In this document: positions 27,184-36,150 of the stretch, one piece after another | Position numbering within the stretch: the first letter of the stretch is position 1 | Layout: each line of letters opens with the position of its first letter | DNA from: Nocardia inohanensis NBRC 100128 | GTDB taxonomy: Bacteria; Actinomycetota; Actinomycetes; Mycobacteriales; Mycobacteriaceae | Assembly (NCBI RefSeq): GCF_001612945.1 | Contig: NZ_BDBK01000002.1 | Location: 992,001-1,056,000, forward strand | Length of the DNA: 64,000 nt | Reading direction: 5' to 3' | Notes under the pieces: generated by a model | Told to the model about the DNA's origin: nothing | Databases searched by the model: none | What the model saw: only the letters and a program-made list of their open reading frames with translations | Translations under genes and position numbers: made by a program

Positions 27184-28749
27184 CTACATCGGGTAGATGG
27201 CGTGCTTGCGCGGGTTGAATTCCGGCTTGACCGGCGGCTTGTCCCGCAGCAGGCGCAGCGCCTTGCGGATTTCGAGACGGGTGGTCGAGGGTTCGATCAC
27301 CGCGTCGATGTAGCCGCGTTCGGCGGCGATCCACGGGGTGGCGATGTTCTCGTTGTACTGGTTGACCAGGAACTCGCGCGCCGCGGCGCGATGTTCCTCG
27401 GCCACCGCCGCCAGCTGGCGCTTGCCCAGTAGATCGACCGCGCTCTCCGCGCCGATCACCGCGATGCGGGCGGTCGGCCAGGCGAAGCTGATATCGGCCC
27501 CGACCTGCCGGGCCGCCATCATGCCGTACGCGCCGCCGTAGGACTTGCGCACCACCAGGTTGATGATCGGCACCGTGGCTTCGATGATCGCGCGCGGCAC
27601 CCGCCCGCCCCGAATGATCACGCCCGCTTCCTCTTCCGACAGCCCCGGCAGCACGCCCGGGGTGTCGGCGACGAACACCAGCGGAATATTGAAGGCGTCG
27701 CAGAGCCGGATGAAGTAGGTCGACTTGTCCGAGCAGGCCGCATCGATCGAACCGCCCAGCACCAGTGGCTGATTGGCGATCACGCCCACCGGATAGCCGT
27801 CCACGCGGGCGAACCCCGTGATCAGGTTGGGTGCGAATGCGGCCCGGACCTCGTGGAATTCACCATCGTCGAAGAGCCGCAGCAGGATCTCGTGCATGTC
27901 GTAGCCGGCGCGATCGGAGTCCGGGATGATCTTGTCGAGCTCCAGATCACTCGCCGTGATCTCCGGCTCCAGACCGGGATTCACGATCGGCGGCTGCTCG
28001 AGACAACTCGTCGGCATGTAGCTCAGATAGTTCCGAGCCCACTCGTAAGCCGCCTCCTCGGTCTCGGCCACATGGTGCAGCGTCCCGCGCCGCGCCTGCA
28101 CCGCCGCCCCACCGAGCTCCTCGGCGCTGACATCCTCACCGTTGACGGCCTTGATCACATCCGGCCCGGTGACGAACATGTACGAATCCTTGGTCCCGAT
28201 CAGCACATCGGTATTGATCGGCCCGTACACCGACCCCGCCGCGCACTTGCCGAGAATGATCGAAACCTGCGGCACATACCCCGACAGCTTCTCCAGCACC
28301 CGCGAGATATCGCCGAACGAAGCGATGGATCCCACCGCATCCTGAATCCGCGCCCCACCCGAATCGTTGATCGTCACCACCGGGCACGCATTGTCGTACG
28401 CGAACTTCAACGCCCGCATGAACTTCTGCGCCGAAGTGACACCCACCGACCCGCCGTACACGGTCTGATCATGCGAGATCACCACCACCGGCCGTCCCCC
28501 GATCAGCCCGTGCCCGGTGACCAGCCCATCGCCGTAAAGCGCGTCCTGCTGCCCCGGCTGCCGGGCCAGCGCCCCGGTCTCGACGAAGGTGCCCCGATCG
28601 AGCAGCATCTCCACCCGTTGGCGAACACTGGGAATCCCCTTCTTCGCCCGCTTCGCGACCCCGGCCTCACCCGCCGGTTCCGCAGCGATCTCCAGGATCT
28701 TTACCAGTTCATCCAGCTTCGCCCGCGTACCGATCACGCCTACTGCCAC
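27184..28749 (-). CDS. acyl-CoA carboxylase beta (carboxyltransferase) subunit, divergent type
   Basis: 521 residues with the two crotonase-like halves of a carboxyltransferase. The acyl-CoA side has NDSGGARIQDAVGSIASFGDI and KCAAGSVYGP, and the biotin side ADTPGVLPGLSEEEAGVIIRGGRVPRAIIEATVP and YGGAYGMMAARQVGAD. AccD/PccB proteins normally read DTPGFLPG followed by a shorter loop, so the biotin-site loop here is unusual. It would transfer CO2 from carboxybiotin to an acyl-CoA, with an alpha subunit elsewhere. GTG 28749 has its AGG too close; GTG 28737 (MIGTRAKLDEL) is a good alternative. Single gene, between the convergent lipase gene and narI. Confidence 0.85.
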   Translation of the reverse strand: MAVGVIGTRAKLDELVKILEIAAEPAGEAGVAKRAKKGIPSVRQRVEMLLDRGTFVETGALARQPGQQDALYGDGLVTGHGLIGGRPVVVISHDQTVYGGSVGVTSAQKFMRALKFAYDNACPVVTINDSGGARIQDAVGSIASFGDISRVLEKLSGYVPQVSIILGKCAAGSVYGPINTDVLIGTKDSYMFVTGPDVIKAVNGEDVSAEELGGAAVQARRGTLHHVAETEEAAYEWARNYLSYMPTSCLEQPPIVNPGLEPEITASDLELDKIIPDSDRAGYDMHEILLRLFDDGEFHEVRAAFAPNLITGFARVDGYPVGVIANQPLVLGGSIDAACSDKSTYFIRLCDAFNIPLVFVADTPGVLPGLSEEEAGVIIRGGRVPRAIIEATVPIINLVVRKSYGGAYGMMAARQVGADISFAWPTARIAVIGAESAVDLLGKRQLAAVAEEHRAAAREFLVNQYNENIATPWIAAERGYIDAVIEPSTTRLEIRKALRLLRDKPPVKPEFNPRKHAIYPM

Positions 28750-28865
28750 CTTCCAGCCAACACTTGTGCACCCGCGAGGTTAGGCGGTCTCGGCGTGTCG
28801 TGGGGCGTCGAAGTGGATCAAAGGGACGAATCACAGATAAACGTGATCATCTTCGAGCTGGACGA

Positions 28866-29600
28866 CTATCGAGGGGGCAGTACCGGGGAGTCCCAGGCGC
28901 GGGCGTAGCGGCGCTTGTCGAGGGCGTTGGTTTCCTTGCTGCGGTAGACGACGTAGGGGCGGACCAGGTAGCCGATGGGGGCGGAGAACATGTGGACCAG
29001 GCGGGTATAGGGCCAGACGCCGATGAGGGTCAGGACGATCAGGCCGTGGGCTTGGAAGGTCCAGGGGGTGCCGACCATCAGTTCCGGTTCCGGGTGCAGG
29101 GTGAAAAGGGAACGGAACCAGGGGGATACGGTTTCGCGGTAGTTGTAGGTGCCCCAGAGCAGGTTGCTGCCGACCGTATTCAGCAGGCCCGTGATCAGCG
29201 CACCGGCCAGCAGGACGTACATGAACTTGTCGTTGGTGGTGGTGGCTTTGCGGACCGCGGTGACGGTGCAGCGGCGGTAGAGCAGGATGGCGATGCCGGC
29301 GATTACCGCTATGCCGGCGACGGTTCCGGCCGAGACCGCTACCACGTGGTAGAGGTGTTCGGAGATGCCGACCGCCTCGGTCCAGGACTCGGGGATCAGG
29401 ACGCCCAGGACGTGGCCGCCGATCACGCCGAGCATGCCGAAGTGGAACAGGGGGCTGCCGAGGCGGAGCAGGCGGGATTCGTAGACCTGGGAAGACCTTG
29501 TGGTCCAGCCGAATTGGTCGGTGCGGTACCGCCAGAGGTGGCCCAGGATGAAGGAGGTGAAGGCCACGTAGGGCAGCATCAGCCAGAGGGTGGGGGTCAT
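28866..29600 (-). CDS. narI: respiratory nitrate reductase gamma subunit (cytochrome b)
   Basis: A 244-residue integral membrane protein with five helices. It carries two b hemes; the heme His candidates are in GSPLFHFGMLGVIGGHVLG (helix 2) and in FQAHGLIVL and RLVHMFSAP (helix 5), with the spacing known from E. coli NarI. It oxidises menaquinol and passes electrons to NarH. It overlaps narJ by 4 nt. Last gene of narGHJI. Confidence 0.95.
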   Translation of the reverse strand: MTPTLWLMLPYVAFTSFILGHLWRYRTDQFGWTTRSSQVYESRLLRLGSPLFHFGMLGVIGGHVLGVLIPESWTEAVGISEHLYHVVAVSAGTVAGIAVIAGIAILLYRRCTVTAVRKATTTNDKFMYVLLAGALITGLLNTVGSNLLWGTYNYRETVSPWFRSLFTLHPEPELMVGTPWTFQAHGLIVLTLIGVWPYTRLVHMFSAPIGYLVRPYVVYRSKETNALDKRRYARAWDSPVLPPR

Positions 29601-30277
29601 CGACGGGCTTCCGATCCGGTGAAGCTGACGGGGTCCATGGCGAAGGGGTCGAGGCCGACCTCTTCCTCGGGTGGGCCCTGGGCGGCCAATTCGGCTATGC
29701 GGCGGCGGTCGGCGGTGGTCACCGGGGGGAGGGTGGCGGTTACCGCGCCCAGGACGCCGGAGTACGGGGATCCGGTGTCGGACAACGAGAGTCGCAGCAG
29801 TTCCAGCACGGGGACGTGTTCGCCGAGCAGGCGTTCGCCGCCGATGGGGTCCACGGTGGCGGCGAATTCGAGCAGCACCGCCAGGTGGTCGGGGAGTTCC
29901 TCGTCGCCCAGTTCGACGCCCGCGTGACGGTAGGCGTGTTTGAAGCGGAGCAGGGCCATGCCGCGCTTACGGGTGTCGCCGTAGGCGTAGAAGGTGAGGT
30001 GCAGGCTGGCGCGGCGGCGCATGTCGAAGGTTTCGACGTACTCCTGGGCCAGCGCGATGGGGGAGGTGTGGCGAAGGTGGTCCAGGATCGGATTCAGCTG
30101 GGCTCGAACCGATTCCGGCAGCTCGGCAACGACCGCGGCCAGCTCGTCGACCAGGGCCAGCGTCTGCTCGCCGGGGTAGTCGAGGAGCAGGGCGGCGGCG
30201 CGCCAGACCACGCGTCGCTGCTGGTCGGTCATGCTCACCGCCGGTTCGGGGCGGCGGCGCAGCTTGAGCAGGCTCAT
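29597..30277 (-). CDS. narJ: nitrate reductase assembly chaperone
   Basis: A 226-residue helical protein of the NarJ/DmsD (TorD-like) family. It helps load the Mo cofactor into NarG and keeps the NarGH complex off the membrane until ready; it is not in the final enzyme. Motifs: WRAAALLLDYPGEQ at the N-terminus and YVETFDMRRRASLHLTFYAYGDTRKRGMALLRFKHAYRHAG in the centre, as in NarJ proteins. ATGA overlaps with both narH (30274-30277) and narI. Confidence 0.93.
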   Translation of the reverse strand: MSLLKLRRRPEPAVSMTDQQRRVVWRAAALLLDYPGEQTLALVDELAAVVAELPESVRAQLNPILDHLRHTSPIALAQEYVETFDMRRRASLHLTFYAYGDTRKRGMALLRFKHAYRHAGVELGDEELPDHLAVLLEFAATVDPIGGERLLGEHVPVLELLRLSLSDTGSPYSGVLGAVTATLPPVTTADRRRIAELAAQGPPEEEVGLDPFAMDPVSFTGSEARR

Positions 30278-31968
30278 CGCGGGGCTCCGGTGGGTTCGGG
30301 AGCCGTCGATTCGGCGTCGGTGGCGGCGTGACCGTTGGCGCCGTTGCCGTTCCCATTGCCGCCGTTGCCGTTTCCGCTGCCGGGCAATAGACCGTCGGTC
30401 TTCTTGCCGTCCCAGTTGAGCAGGTTGATGCGCGACGACTTCGCGTCCGGCGCAGCGCCATTGGTGTCGGAGAGATGGAACTTCTCGGCGACATAGTCGT
30501 AGGCGGTCATGCCGGGGCCGCCGTCGGTATCGAGCGAGCAGCCCGTGGCGAGCGAATCCAGTTCGTGCGCACGGGAAGTCGCGCCGGAGGGAATCACGTA
30601 CCGGTGCTCGTACTTCGCGATGGCCAGCAGCCGGTACATCGCCTCGATCTCTTCGGGCTCCAGGTTGACCGCCTCCGGAATGGAGAGGTCGGGCTCCTGC
30701 CCGAGGTTGATCGAGCGCATGAACGACCGCATGCCCGCGAGTCGTTGCAGCGAGTCGCGCACCGGCTCGATCTCACCGGCGGTGAACAGTTCCGCCAAGT
30801 ACTCCACCGGGATTCGCAGCGCGTCGATGGCCCCGAAGAGGTTGCTGTGATCCTCCCCGTCGTGCCCGGTCTGCGACAGCACATCCACCACCGGCGACAG
30901 CGGCGGCACGTACCAGACCATCGGCATGGTGCGGTACTCCGGATGCAGCGGCAGCGCGATCTTGTAGTCGACGATCAGCTTGTAGACCGGCGAATCCTGG
31001 GCGGCCTGAATCCATTCCGGCGAGATACCGGCCCGCTCGGCCTCGGCGATCACGCGCGGGTCGTGCGGGTTGAGGAACACGCCCAGCTGTGACGGGTACA
31101 GGTCCTTGTTCTCTTCGACCGAGGCCGCTTCCAGGACCTTGTCCGCGTCGTAGAGCATGACGCCGATGTAGCGCAGCCGCCCGACGCAGGTCTCCGAGCA
31201 CACGGTCGGAATGCCGACCTCCACGCGCGGGTAGCAGAAGGTACATTTCTCCGCCTTCCCCGTCTTGTGGTTGAAGTAGATCTTCTTGTACGGGCAGGAG
31301 GACACGCACTGCCGCCAGCCACGGCACTTGTCCTGATCGACGAGCACGATGCCGTCTTCGGAGCGCTTGTAGATCGCCCCGGACGGGCAGGCCGCCGCGC
31401 AGGAGGGGTTGAGGCAGTGCTCGCAGATGCGCGGCAGGTAGAACATGAAGGTCTCTTCGAACTCCAGCTTCACCTGCTCGGACAGCTTGGCCAGCAAGGG
31501 ATCCTTGCCGACCTGCTCGGGCCCGGAGCCCAGCGAGTCGTCCCAGTTCGCACCCCAGGTGACATCGGTGTTCTCACCGGTGATCAGCGACTTGGGCCGC
31601 GCGACCGGGGTGGTGTCCATCTGCGGGGCGGACAGCAGATTGTCGTAGTCGTAGCTCCACGGGTCGTAGTAATCCGACACGGTGGGCAGATCCGGGTTGG
31701 CGAAGATATTGAGCAGCCGCTTCATTCGCGACCCGGACTTCAGTGACAGGCGGCCCTTCTTGTCGCGAACCCACCCGCCCTTCCACTTCTCCTGATCCTC
31801 GTACCGGCGCGGATAACCCTGCCCCGGACGGGTTTCCACATTGTTGAACCAGACGTACTCGGTGCCGCCACGGTTGGTCCACGCCTGCTTGCAGGTGACG
31901 GAGCAGGTGTGGCACCCGATGCACTTGTCCAGGTTCATGACCATGGCGAGCTGAGCCATGACGCGCAT
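30274..31968 (-). CDS. narH: respiratory nitrate reductase beta subunit (iron-sulfur)
   Basis: 564 residues. The first cluster motif has Cys16, 19, 22 and 26 (DKCIGCHTCSVTCKQAW), identical in position to E. coli NarH. Further clusters are CEHCLNPSCAAACPSGAIY, CRGWRQCVSSCP (with the Trp that marks the [3Fe-4S] site) and CTFCYP with VCSETCVGR. It carries electrons from NarI to NarG. The C-terminal 60 residues end in an unusual Gly/Asn repeat (GNGNGGNGNGNGANGH) and a Pro/Thr tail with no family counterpart known to me. It starts 1 nt after the narG stop. Confidence 0.95.
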   Translation of the reverse strand: MRVMAQLAMVMNLDKCIGCHTCSVTCKQAWTNRGGTEYVWFNNVETRPGQGYPRRYEDQEKWKGGWVRDKKGRLSLKSGSRMKRLLNIFANPDLPTVSDYYDPWSYDYDNLLSAPQMDTTPVARPKSLITGENTDVTWGANWDDSLGSGPEQVGKDPLLAKLSEQVKLEFEETFMFYLPRICEHCLNPSCAAACPSGAIYKRSEDGIVLVDQDKCRGWRQCVSSCPYKKIYFNHKTGKAEKCTFCYPRVEVGIPTVCSETCVGRLRYIGVMLYDADKVLEAASVEENKDLYPSQLGVFLNPHDPRVIAEAERAGISPEWIQAAQDSPVYKLIVDYKIALPLHPEYRTMPMVWYVPPLSPVVDVLSQTGHDGEDHSNLFGAIDALRIPVEYLAELFTAGEIEPVRDSLQRLAGMRSFMRSINLGQEPDLSIPEAVNLEPEEIEAMYRLLAIAKYEHRYVIPSGATSRAHELDSLATGCSLDTDGGPGMTAYDYVAEKFHLSDTNGAAPDAKSSRINLLNWDGKKTDGLLPGSGNGNGGNGNGNGANGHAATDAESTAPEPTGAPR

Positions 31969-31969
31969 A

Positions 31970-34900
31970 TCAGTACTCCACTTCCTGCGAGCGCTTACGA
32001 ATGGTCGTCACTTCGTCGCGCTGATTTCCGGTGGGGCCGTGGTAGTTCAGGGCAAAGGATTGCTGGGCGTAACCGCCGATCAAGTGCGAAGGCTTGATCA
32101 TGATGCGGGTCAGGGCGTTGTGGATGCCGCCGCGCTTGCCCTTGCCGGCCTTGGTGTCGTCCGCGCCTTCGATGCGCGGCACGTTCACCGCGCGGTCCTG
32201 GGCGTGGTACATGAAAACCGTGCCCTCGGGCATGCGGTGCGAGACGATGGCGCGCGCCACCACGATGCCGTTGCGGTTGATCGCCTCGATCCAATCATTG
32301 TCCGCCACACCGATTTTCGCGGCGTCGACGTCGGACATCCAGATCGCCTGGCCGCCACGGGAAAGCGTGAGCATGTGCAGGTTGTCCTGGTACGCCGAGT
32401 GGATCGACCACTTGGAGTGCGGCGTCAGATAGCGCACCGTCACACCGTTCTCGCTCACCTTGCCGATGCCCGGCTCACTGAACAGCGCGGTCATATCGAG
32501 GGGCGGCCGGTAGATCGGCAGCTGCTCGCCCAGCTCGACCATCCAATCGTGGTCGAGATAGAAGTGCTGCCGCCCGGTCAGCGTGTGCCAGGGCTTCTTG
32601 CGCTCGACATTGATGGTGAACGGCGAGTACCGCCGTCCGCCGGTCTCGCTGCCCGACCATTCCGGCGAGGTGATGACCGGAACGGGGCGAGCTTGAGTGT
32701 CGGCGAACGTGATTCGCTTGCCCTCGTGCTCGGCGGCCAGATCGGCGAGCTGGGTGCCGGTGCGCTGCTCGAGCGCGTGGAACCCCTCCACCGCGAGCCG
32801 CCCGTTGGTGGTGCCGGAGAGCGCCAGGATGGTCTCCGCGGCATGGGTGTCCTTGGCCAGCGACGGACGCCCCTGTGCGATACCGGAAACGACGGTCCCG
32901 TTGATGCCCTTGAGGTACTCGACCTCGGCGTCGGGAATGGTGGTGACGGCCTTGGTGGTCACCCCGAGGGTCTCGACGAGCGGACCCAGGGCCGCCATCT
33001 TCTCGGCGACATTCGGGTAGTCGCGTTCGACCACAACGAGTTTCGGCATGGTCTTGCCCGGAACGGGCTCGCATTCGCCGTACTTCCAGTCCAGCACCTT
33101 GCCGCCCGCCTGCGCCAGCGCGTCGGCGGAGTCGTGCTGAAGCGGCACGGCCACAATGTCCTTGCGCACGCCCAGGTGCTTCTCGGCCAGCCACGAGAAC
33201 CCGCGCGCGATGCGGTGGAACGCCTCGAAGTCGGTCTTGGCCTCCCACGGCGGCGAGATGGCCGGGGTGAAGGCGTGCACGAACGGATGCATATCGGTCG
33301 AGGAGAGATCGTGCTTCTCGTACCAGGTGGCCGCCGGGAAGACGATATCGGAGAAGAGCGTCGTGGAGGTCATGCGGAAGTCCAGCGACAGCAGCAGATC
33401 CAGCTTGCCGGTGGCGGCCTCCTCCCGCCACTCCAGCTCCTGCGGCCGCACCCCGGTGGTTTCGCCGGTCTGGAGGTTGGAGTCCGCGCCCAGCAGGTGC
33501 TTGTGGAAGTACTCGTTGCCCTTACCGGAGGAGCCGAGCAGGTTGGCGCGCCACACGGTGAGCACGCGCGGGAAGTTCTCGGGAGCGTCGGGATCCTCGC
33601 AGGCGAAACGCAGTTCACCCGACTTCAGGCCCTGCACGACGTAATCGGCGGCCGGAATGCCCGCGGCTTCGGCCTCGTCGGCGAGGTCGAGCGGATTGCG
33701 GTTCAGCGTCGGGTAGGACGGCATCCAGCCCAACCGCGAGGCCAGCGCGATATTGTCGGCCGCCGTCCGCCCGGCGAAGCGCCCGTCGCCCAGCGGCGAG
33801 GCGAAGGCTTCGGAGGTGAACGGGTCGTACCGCCACTGATCGTTGGTCAGGTACCAGAACACGGTGCCCTGCATCTGGCGCGGCGGCCGCTGCCAGTCGG
33901 AGGCGAAAGCCAGTGTGGCCCAGCCGGTTACCGGTCGGCACTTCTCCTGTCCGACATAGTGCGCCCAGCCGCCGCCGTTCACGCCCTGGCAGCCGGTGAG
34001 CAGGGTCAGGGTGAAGAAGGAGCGGTAGATCTGATCGGAGTGGAACCAGTGGTTGGTGCCCGCGCCCATCAGGATCATCGAGCGGCCCTTGGAACGCATT
34101 GCGTTGTCGGCGAATTCGCGGCCGATGCGTTCGGCCTGCTGGGCGGGGACGCCGGTGATCGATTCCTGCCAGGCGGGGGTGTAGGGCTCGCTCGCATCGT
34201 CGTACCCGGTCGGCCAGGAGCCGGGCAGGCCCGGCCGCGCGACACCGTATTGCGCCAGTAGGAGATCGAACACCGTCGTCACCCGCTTGCCCGCCACCAC
34301 GGTGGTCGGCACGCCGCGGGTGAGCACATCCGCGGCGGGCCCGTCGAAGCGGGGGAACTGCACGGCCGCAGCATCTTCGGTGTGACCGTGCAGGGTCAGC
34401 AGGGGATCCACGTCCCCCAAATCCAGATTCCACTTGCCCTTGCCGGCCTCGGTGAAGCGATGGCCGAGCGAACCGTTGGGCACCCGCGGATTACGATCCG
34501 CGTCCAGCAGCACCGTCTGATGCTCGACGCCCTCACCGGTGTGGCCGAGGTCGGCCGCGGTGAGGAACTTGCCGGGCACCGCGACGCCGTCCTTGTCCTC
34601 CAGCGTGATGAGGTACGGCAGGTCGGTGTAGCGCTTGACGTAGTCGGTGAAGTACGGAGTTTCCTTGTCCACGAAGAACTCTCGCAACGTCACGTGACCC
34701 ATGGCCATGGCGAGCGCCGCGTCGGTGCCCGGTCGCGCGGCCACCCATTCGTCGGCGAACTTGGTGTTGTCGGCGTAGTCGGGGGAGACCACCACGACCT
34801 TCTGGCCGCGATAGCGGGCCTCGGTCATGTAGTGCGCGTCCGGGGTTCGGGTGACCGGGACGTTGGAGCCCCACATGATCAGGTATCCGGCGTCGAACCA

Positions 34901-35656
34901 GTCCGCGGACTCCGGCACGTCGGTCTGGTCGCCGAAGACCTGCGGCGAGGCCACCGGCAGGTCGGCGTACCAGTCGTAGAACGACAGCATCGACCCGCCG
35001 ATGAGCGAGACGAAGCGCGCGCCGACGGCGTGGGAGACCATCGACATGGCGGGGATCGGGGAGAAGCCGGCCACCCGGTCCGGGCCGTACTTCTTGATGG
35101 TGTGCACGTGGGCGGCGGCGGCGATCTCGGCGGCTTCCCACCATTCGGCGCGCACGAAACCGCCCTTGCCGCGGGCATGTTTGTAGGTCCGGGCCTGCTC
35201 CGGATCCTCGACGATGGCTTCCCAGGCCAGCACCGGATCCTTGAGCCGCTCCTTGGCCTCCCGGTACAACTCCAGTAGCGCGCCGCGCACGTACGGGTAG
35301 CGAATGCGGGCGGGGGAGTAGGTGTACCAGGAGAACGACGCGCCTCGCGGGCAGCCGCGCGGTTCGTACTCCGGCTTGTCCGAACCGACCGACGGGTAGT
35401 CCGTCTGCTGCGATTCCCAGGTGATCACACCGTCGGAGACGTAGATCTTCCACGAGCACGATCCGGTGCAGTTGACACCGTGCGTGGACCGCACCACCTT
35501 GTCGTGCGCCCATCGATCCCGGTAGAACTCGTCCGCGCTGCGGCCGCCGGTCTTGTGCACCGTGCGCAGATCGCTGGAAACCTCACCGCGATTGAAGTAT
35601 TTTCCGAGCCGAAGCAGGGCATCCGCAGACGAAGATGCGGTATTCGTGTTAGCCAT
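31970..35656 (-). CDS. narG: respiratory nitrate reductase alpha subunit (Mo-bisMGD)
   Basis: A 1228-residue molybdoenzyme. The N-terminal FS0 cluster ligands His59, Cys63, Cys67 and Cys102 (HGVNCTGSC and RGCPRGA) have exactly the spacing of E. coli NarG. The active-site Asp region reads YLIMWGSNVPVTRTPDAH. No Tat signal, so the site faces the cytoplasm. It reduces nitrate to nitrite during anaerobic or microaerobic respiration, and in mycobacteria the same enzyme can feed nitrite to NirBD assimilation; no separate assimilatory nitrate reductase is seen here. MobA-MoeA (51179) and MoeZ (3423) in this window support its cofactor. Confidence 0.97.
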   Translation of the reverse strand: MANTNTASSSADALLRLGKYFNRGEVSSDLRTVHKTGGRSADEFYRDRWAHDKVVRSTHGVNCTGSCSWKIYVSDGVITWESQQTDYPSVGSDKPEYEPRGCPRGASFSWYTYSPARIRYPYVRGALLELYREAKERLKDPVLAWEAIVEDPEQARTYKHARGKGGFVRAEWWEAAEIAAAAHVHTIKKYGPDRVAGFSPIPAMSMVSHAVGARFVSLIGGSMLSFYDWYADLPVASPQVFGDQTDVPESADWFDAGYLIMWGSNVPVTRTPDAHYMTEARYRGQKVVVVSPDYADNTKFADEWVAARPGTDAALAMAMGHVTLREFFVDKETPYFTDYVKRYTDLPYLITLEDKDGVAVPGKFLTAADLGHTGEGVEHQTVLLDADRNPRVPNGSLGHRFTEAGKGKWNLDLGDVDPLLTLHGHTEDAAAVQFPRFDGPAADVLTRGVPTTVVAGKRVTTVFDLLLAQYGVARPGLPGSWPTGYDDASEPYTPAWQESITGVPAQQAERIGREFADNAMRSKGRSMILMGAGTNHWFHSDQIYRSFFTLTLLTGCQGVNGGGWAHYVGQEKCRPVTGWATLAFASDWQRPPRQMQGTVFWYLTNDQWRYDPFTSEAFASPLGDGRFAGRTAADNIALASRLGWMPSYPTLNRNPLDLADEAEAAGIPAADYVVQGLKSGELRFACEDPDAPENFPRVLTVWRANLLGSSGKGNEYFHKHLLGADSNLQTGETTGVRPQELEWREEAATGKLDLLLSLDFRMTSTTLFSDIVFPAATWYEKHDLSSTDMHPFVHAFTPAISPPWEAKTDFEAFHRIARGFSWLAEKHLGVRKDIVAVPLQHDSADALAQAGGKVLDWKYGECEPVPGKTMPKLVVVERDYPNVAEKMAALGPLVETLGVTTKAVTTIPDAEVEYLKGINGTVVSGIAQGRPSLAKDTHAAETILALSGTTNGRLAVEGFHALEQRTGTQLADLAAEHEGKRITFADTQARPVPVITSPEWSGSETGGRRYSPFTINVERKKPWHTLTGRQHFYLDHDWMVELGEQLPIYRPPLDMTALFSEPGIGKVSENGVTVRYLTPHSKWSIHSAYQDNLHMLTLSRGGQAIWMSDVDAAKIGVADNDWIEAINRNGIVVARAIVSHRMPEGTVFMYHAQDRAVNVPRIEGADDTKAGKGKRGGIHNALTRIMIKPSHLIGGYAQQSFALNYHGPTGNQRDEVTTIRKRSQEVEY

Positions 35657-35683
35657 GACGCCCCTAACAAGTGTGAAAAACCG

Positions 35684-35724
35684 GGCTGCTGGATCGACTG
35701 TAAAGACGTCCCAGCAGCCATCAA
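35684..35724 (-). promoter_or_regulatory. narG promoter with flanking inverted repeat
   Basis: On the minus strand TTGATG (35724-35719), a 16-bp spacer and TACAGT (35702-35697) form a promoter, with transcription starting near 35690 and a leader of about 34 nt. GGCTGCTGG (35684-35692) and CCAGCAGCC (35711-35719) are perfect 9-bp inverted repeats on either side of the -10. CTCACAG (35734-35740) and CTGTGAG (35762-35768) form a second inverted repeat upstream. The 35770-36000 stretch holds nothing else I can name. Confidence 0.6.
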
Positions 35725-36015
35725 AACGGTTCTCTCACAGTGCGCTCGAGGGGATTGTGAGCTGTGAGGTCGGCGCAACCTCCCGGTCACTGGACGGTAG
35801 CCCCCGGGGTTCGCAAGGGTAGCGCTGACCTGGCGAAATGTCTTCGGAACGCGTGAAATGCTGCCACTGCCAGGCGTTTCGGCGCGCCATCGGTGAAGCT
35901 TTGGAAACGGCTGGTTCTTCGACGGTTTACATTTGTTAACACGTTTTCCGGATAGCCGGGAAGTTGCGGCATTGCCCTACCGGCGCTGCCGGAGGCGGCA
36001 CAATAGGGTGCGAAC

Positions 36016-36150
36016 ATGCAGCGATTCGAGGGCACGATCGCAGCCGCGAACGGTGGCGGCGCGTATATCCCCATTCCCACCGAGATCATCGCGGCGCTCG
36101 GCGGCGGCGGTCGCATCCCGGTCCGGGCCACCTTCGACGGCATCGCCTAC
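36016..36150 (+). pseudogene. 5' fragment of a DUF1905 gene, cut by the sulfatase gene
   Basis: The frame opens MQRFEGTIAAANGGGAYIPI and runs to VRATFDGIAY, which is the first half of a DUF1905 domain (YdeI-type small protein). Family similarity stops at about 36146, exactly where the stop codon of the convergent sulfatase begins (36149-36147); the frame then runs to a stop at 36225 through antisense sulfatase sequence. A TAGGGT -10-like box at 36004-36009, six bases before ATG, suggests the truncated gene kept a leaderless promoter. This looks like a scar of the event that placed the sulfatase region here. Confidence 0.65.
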
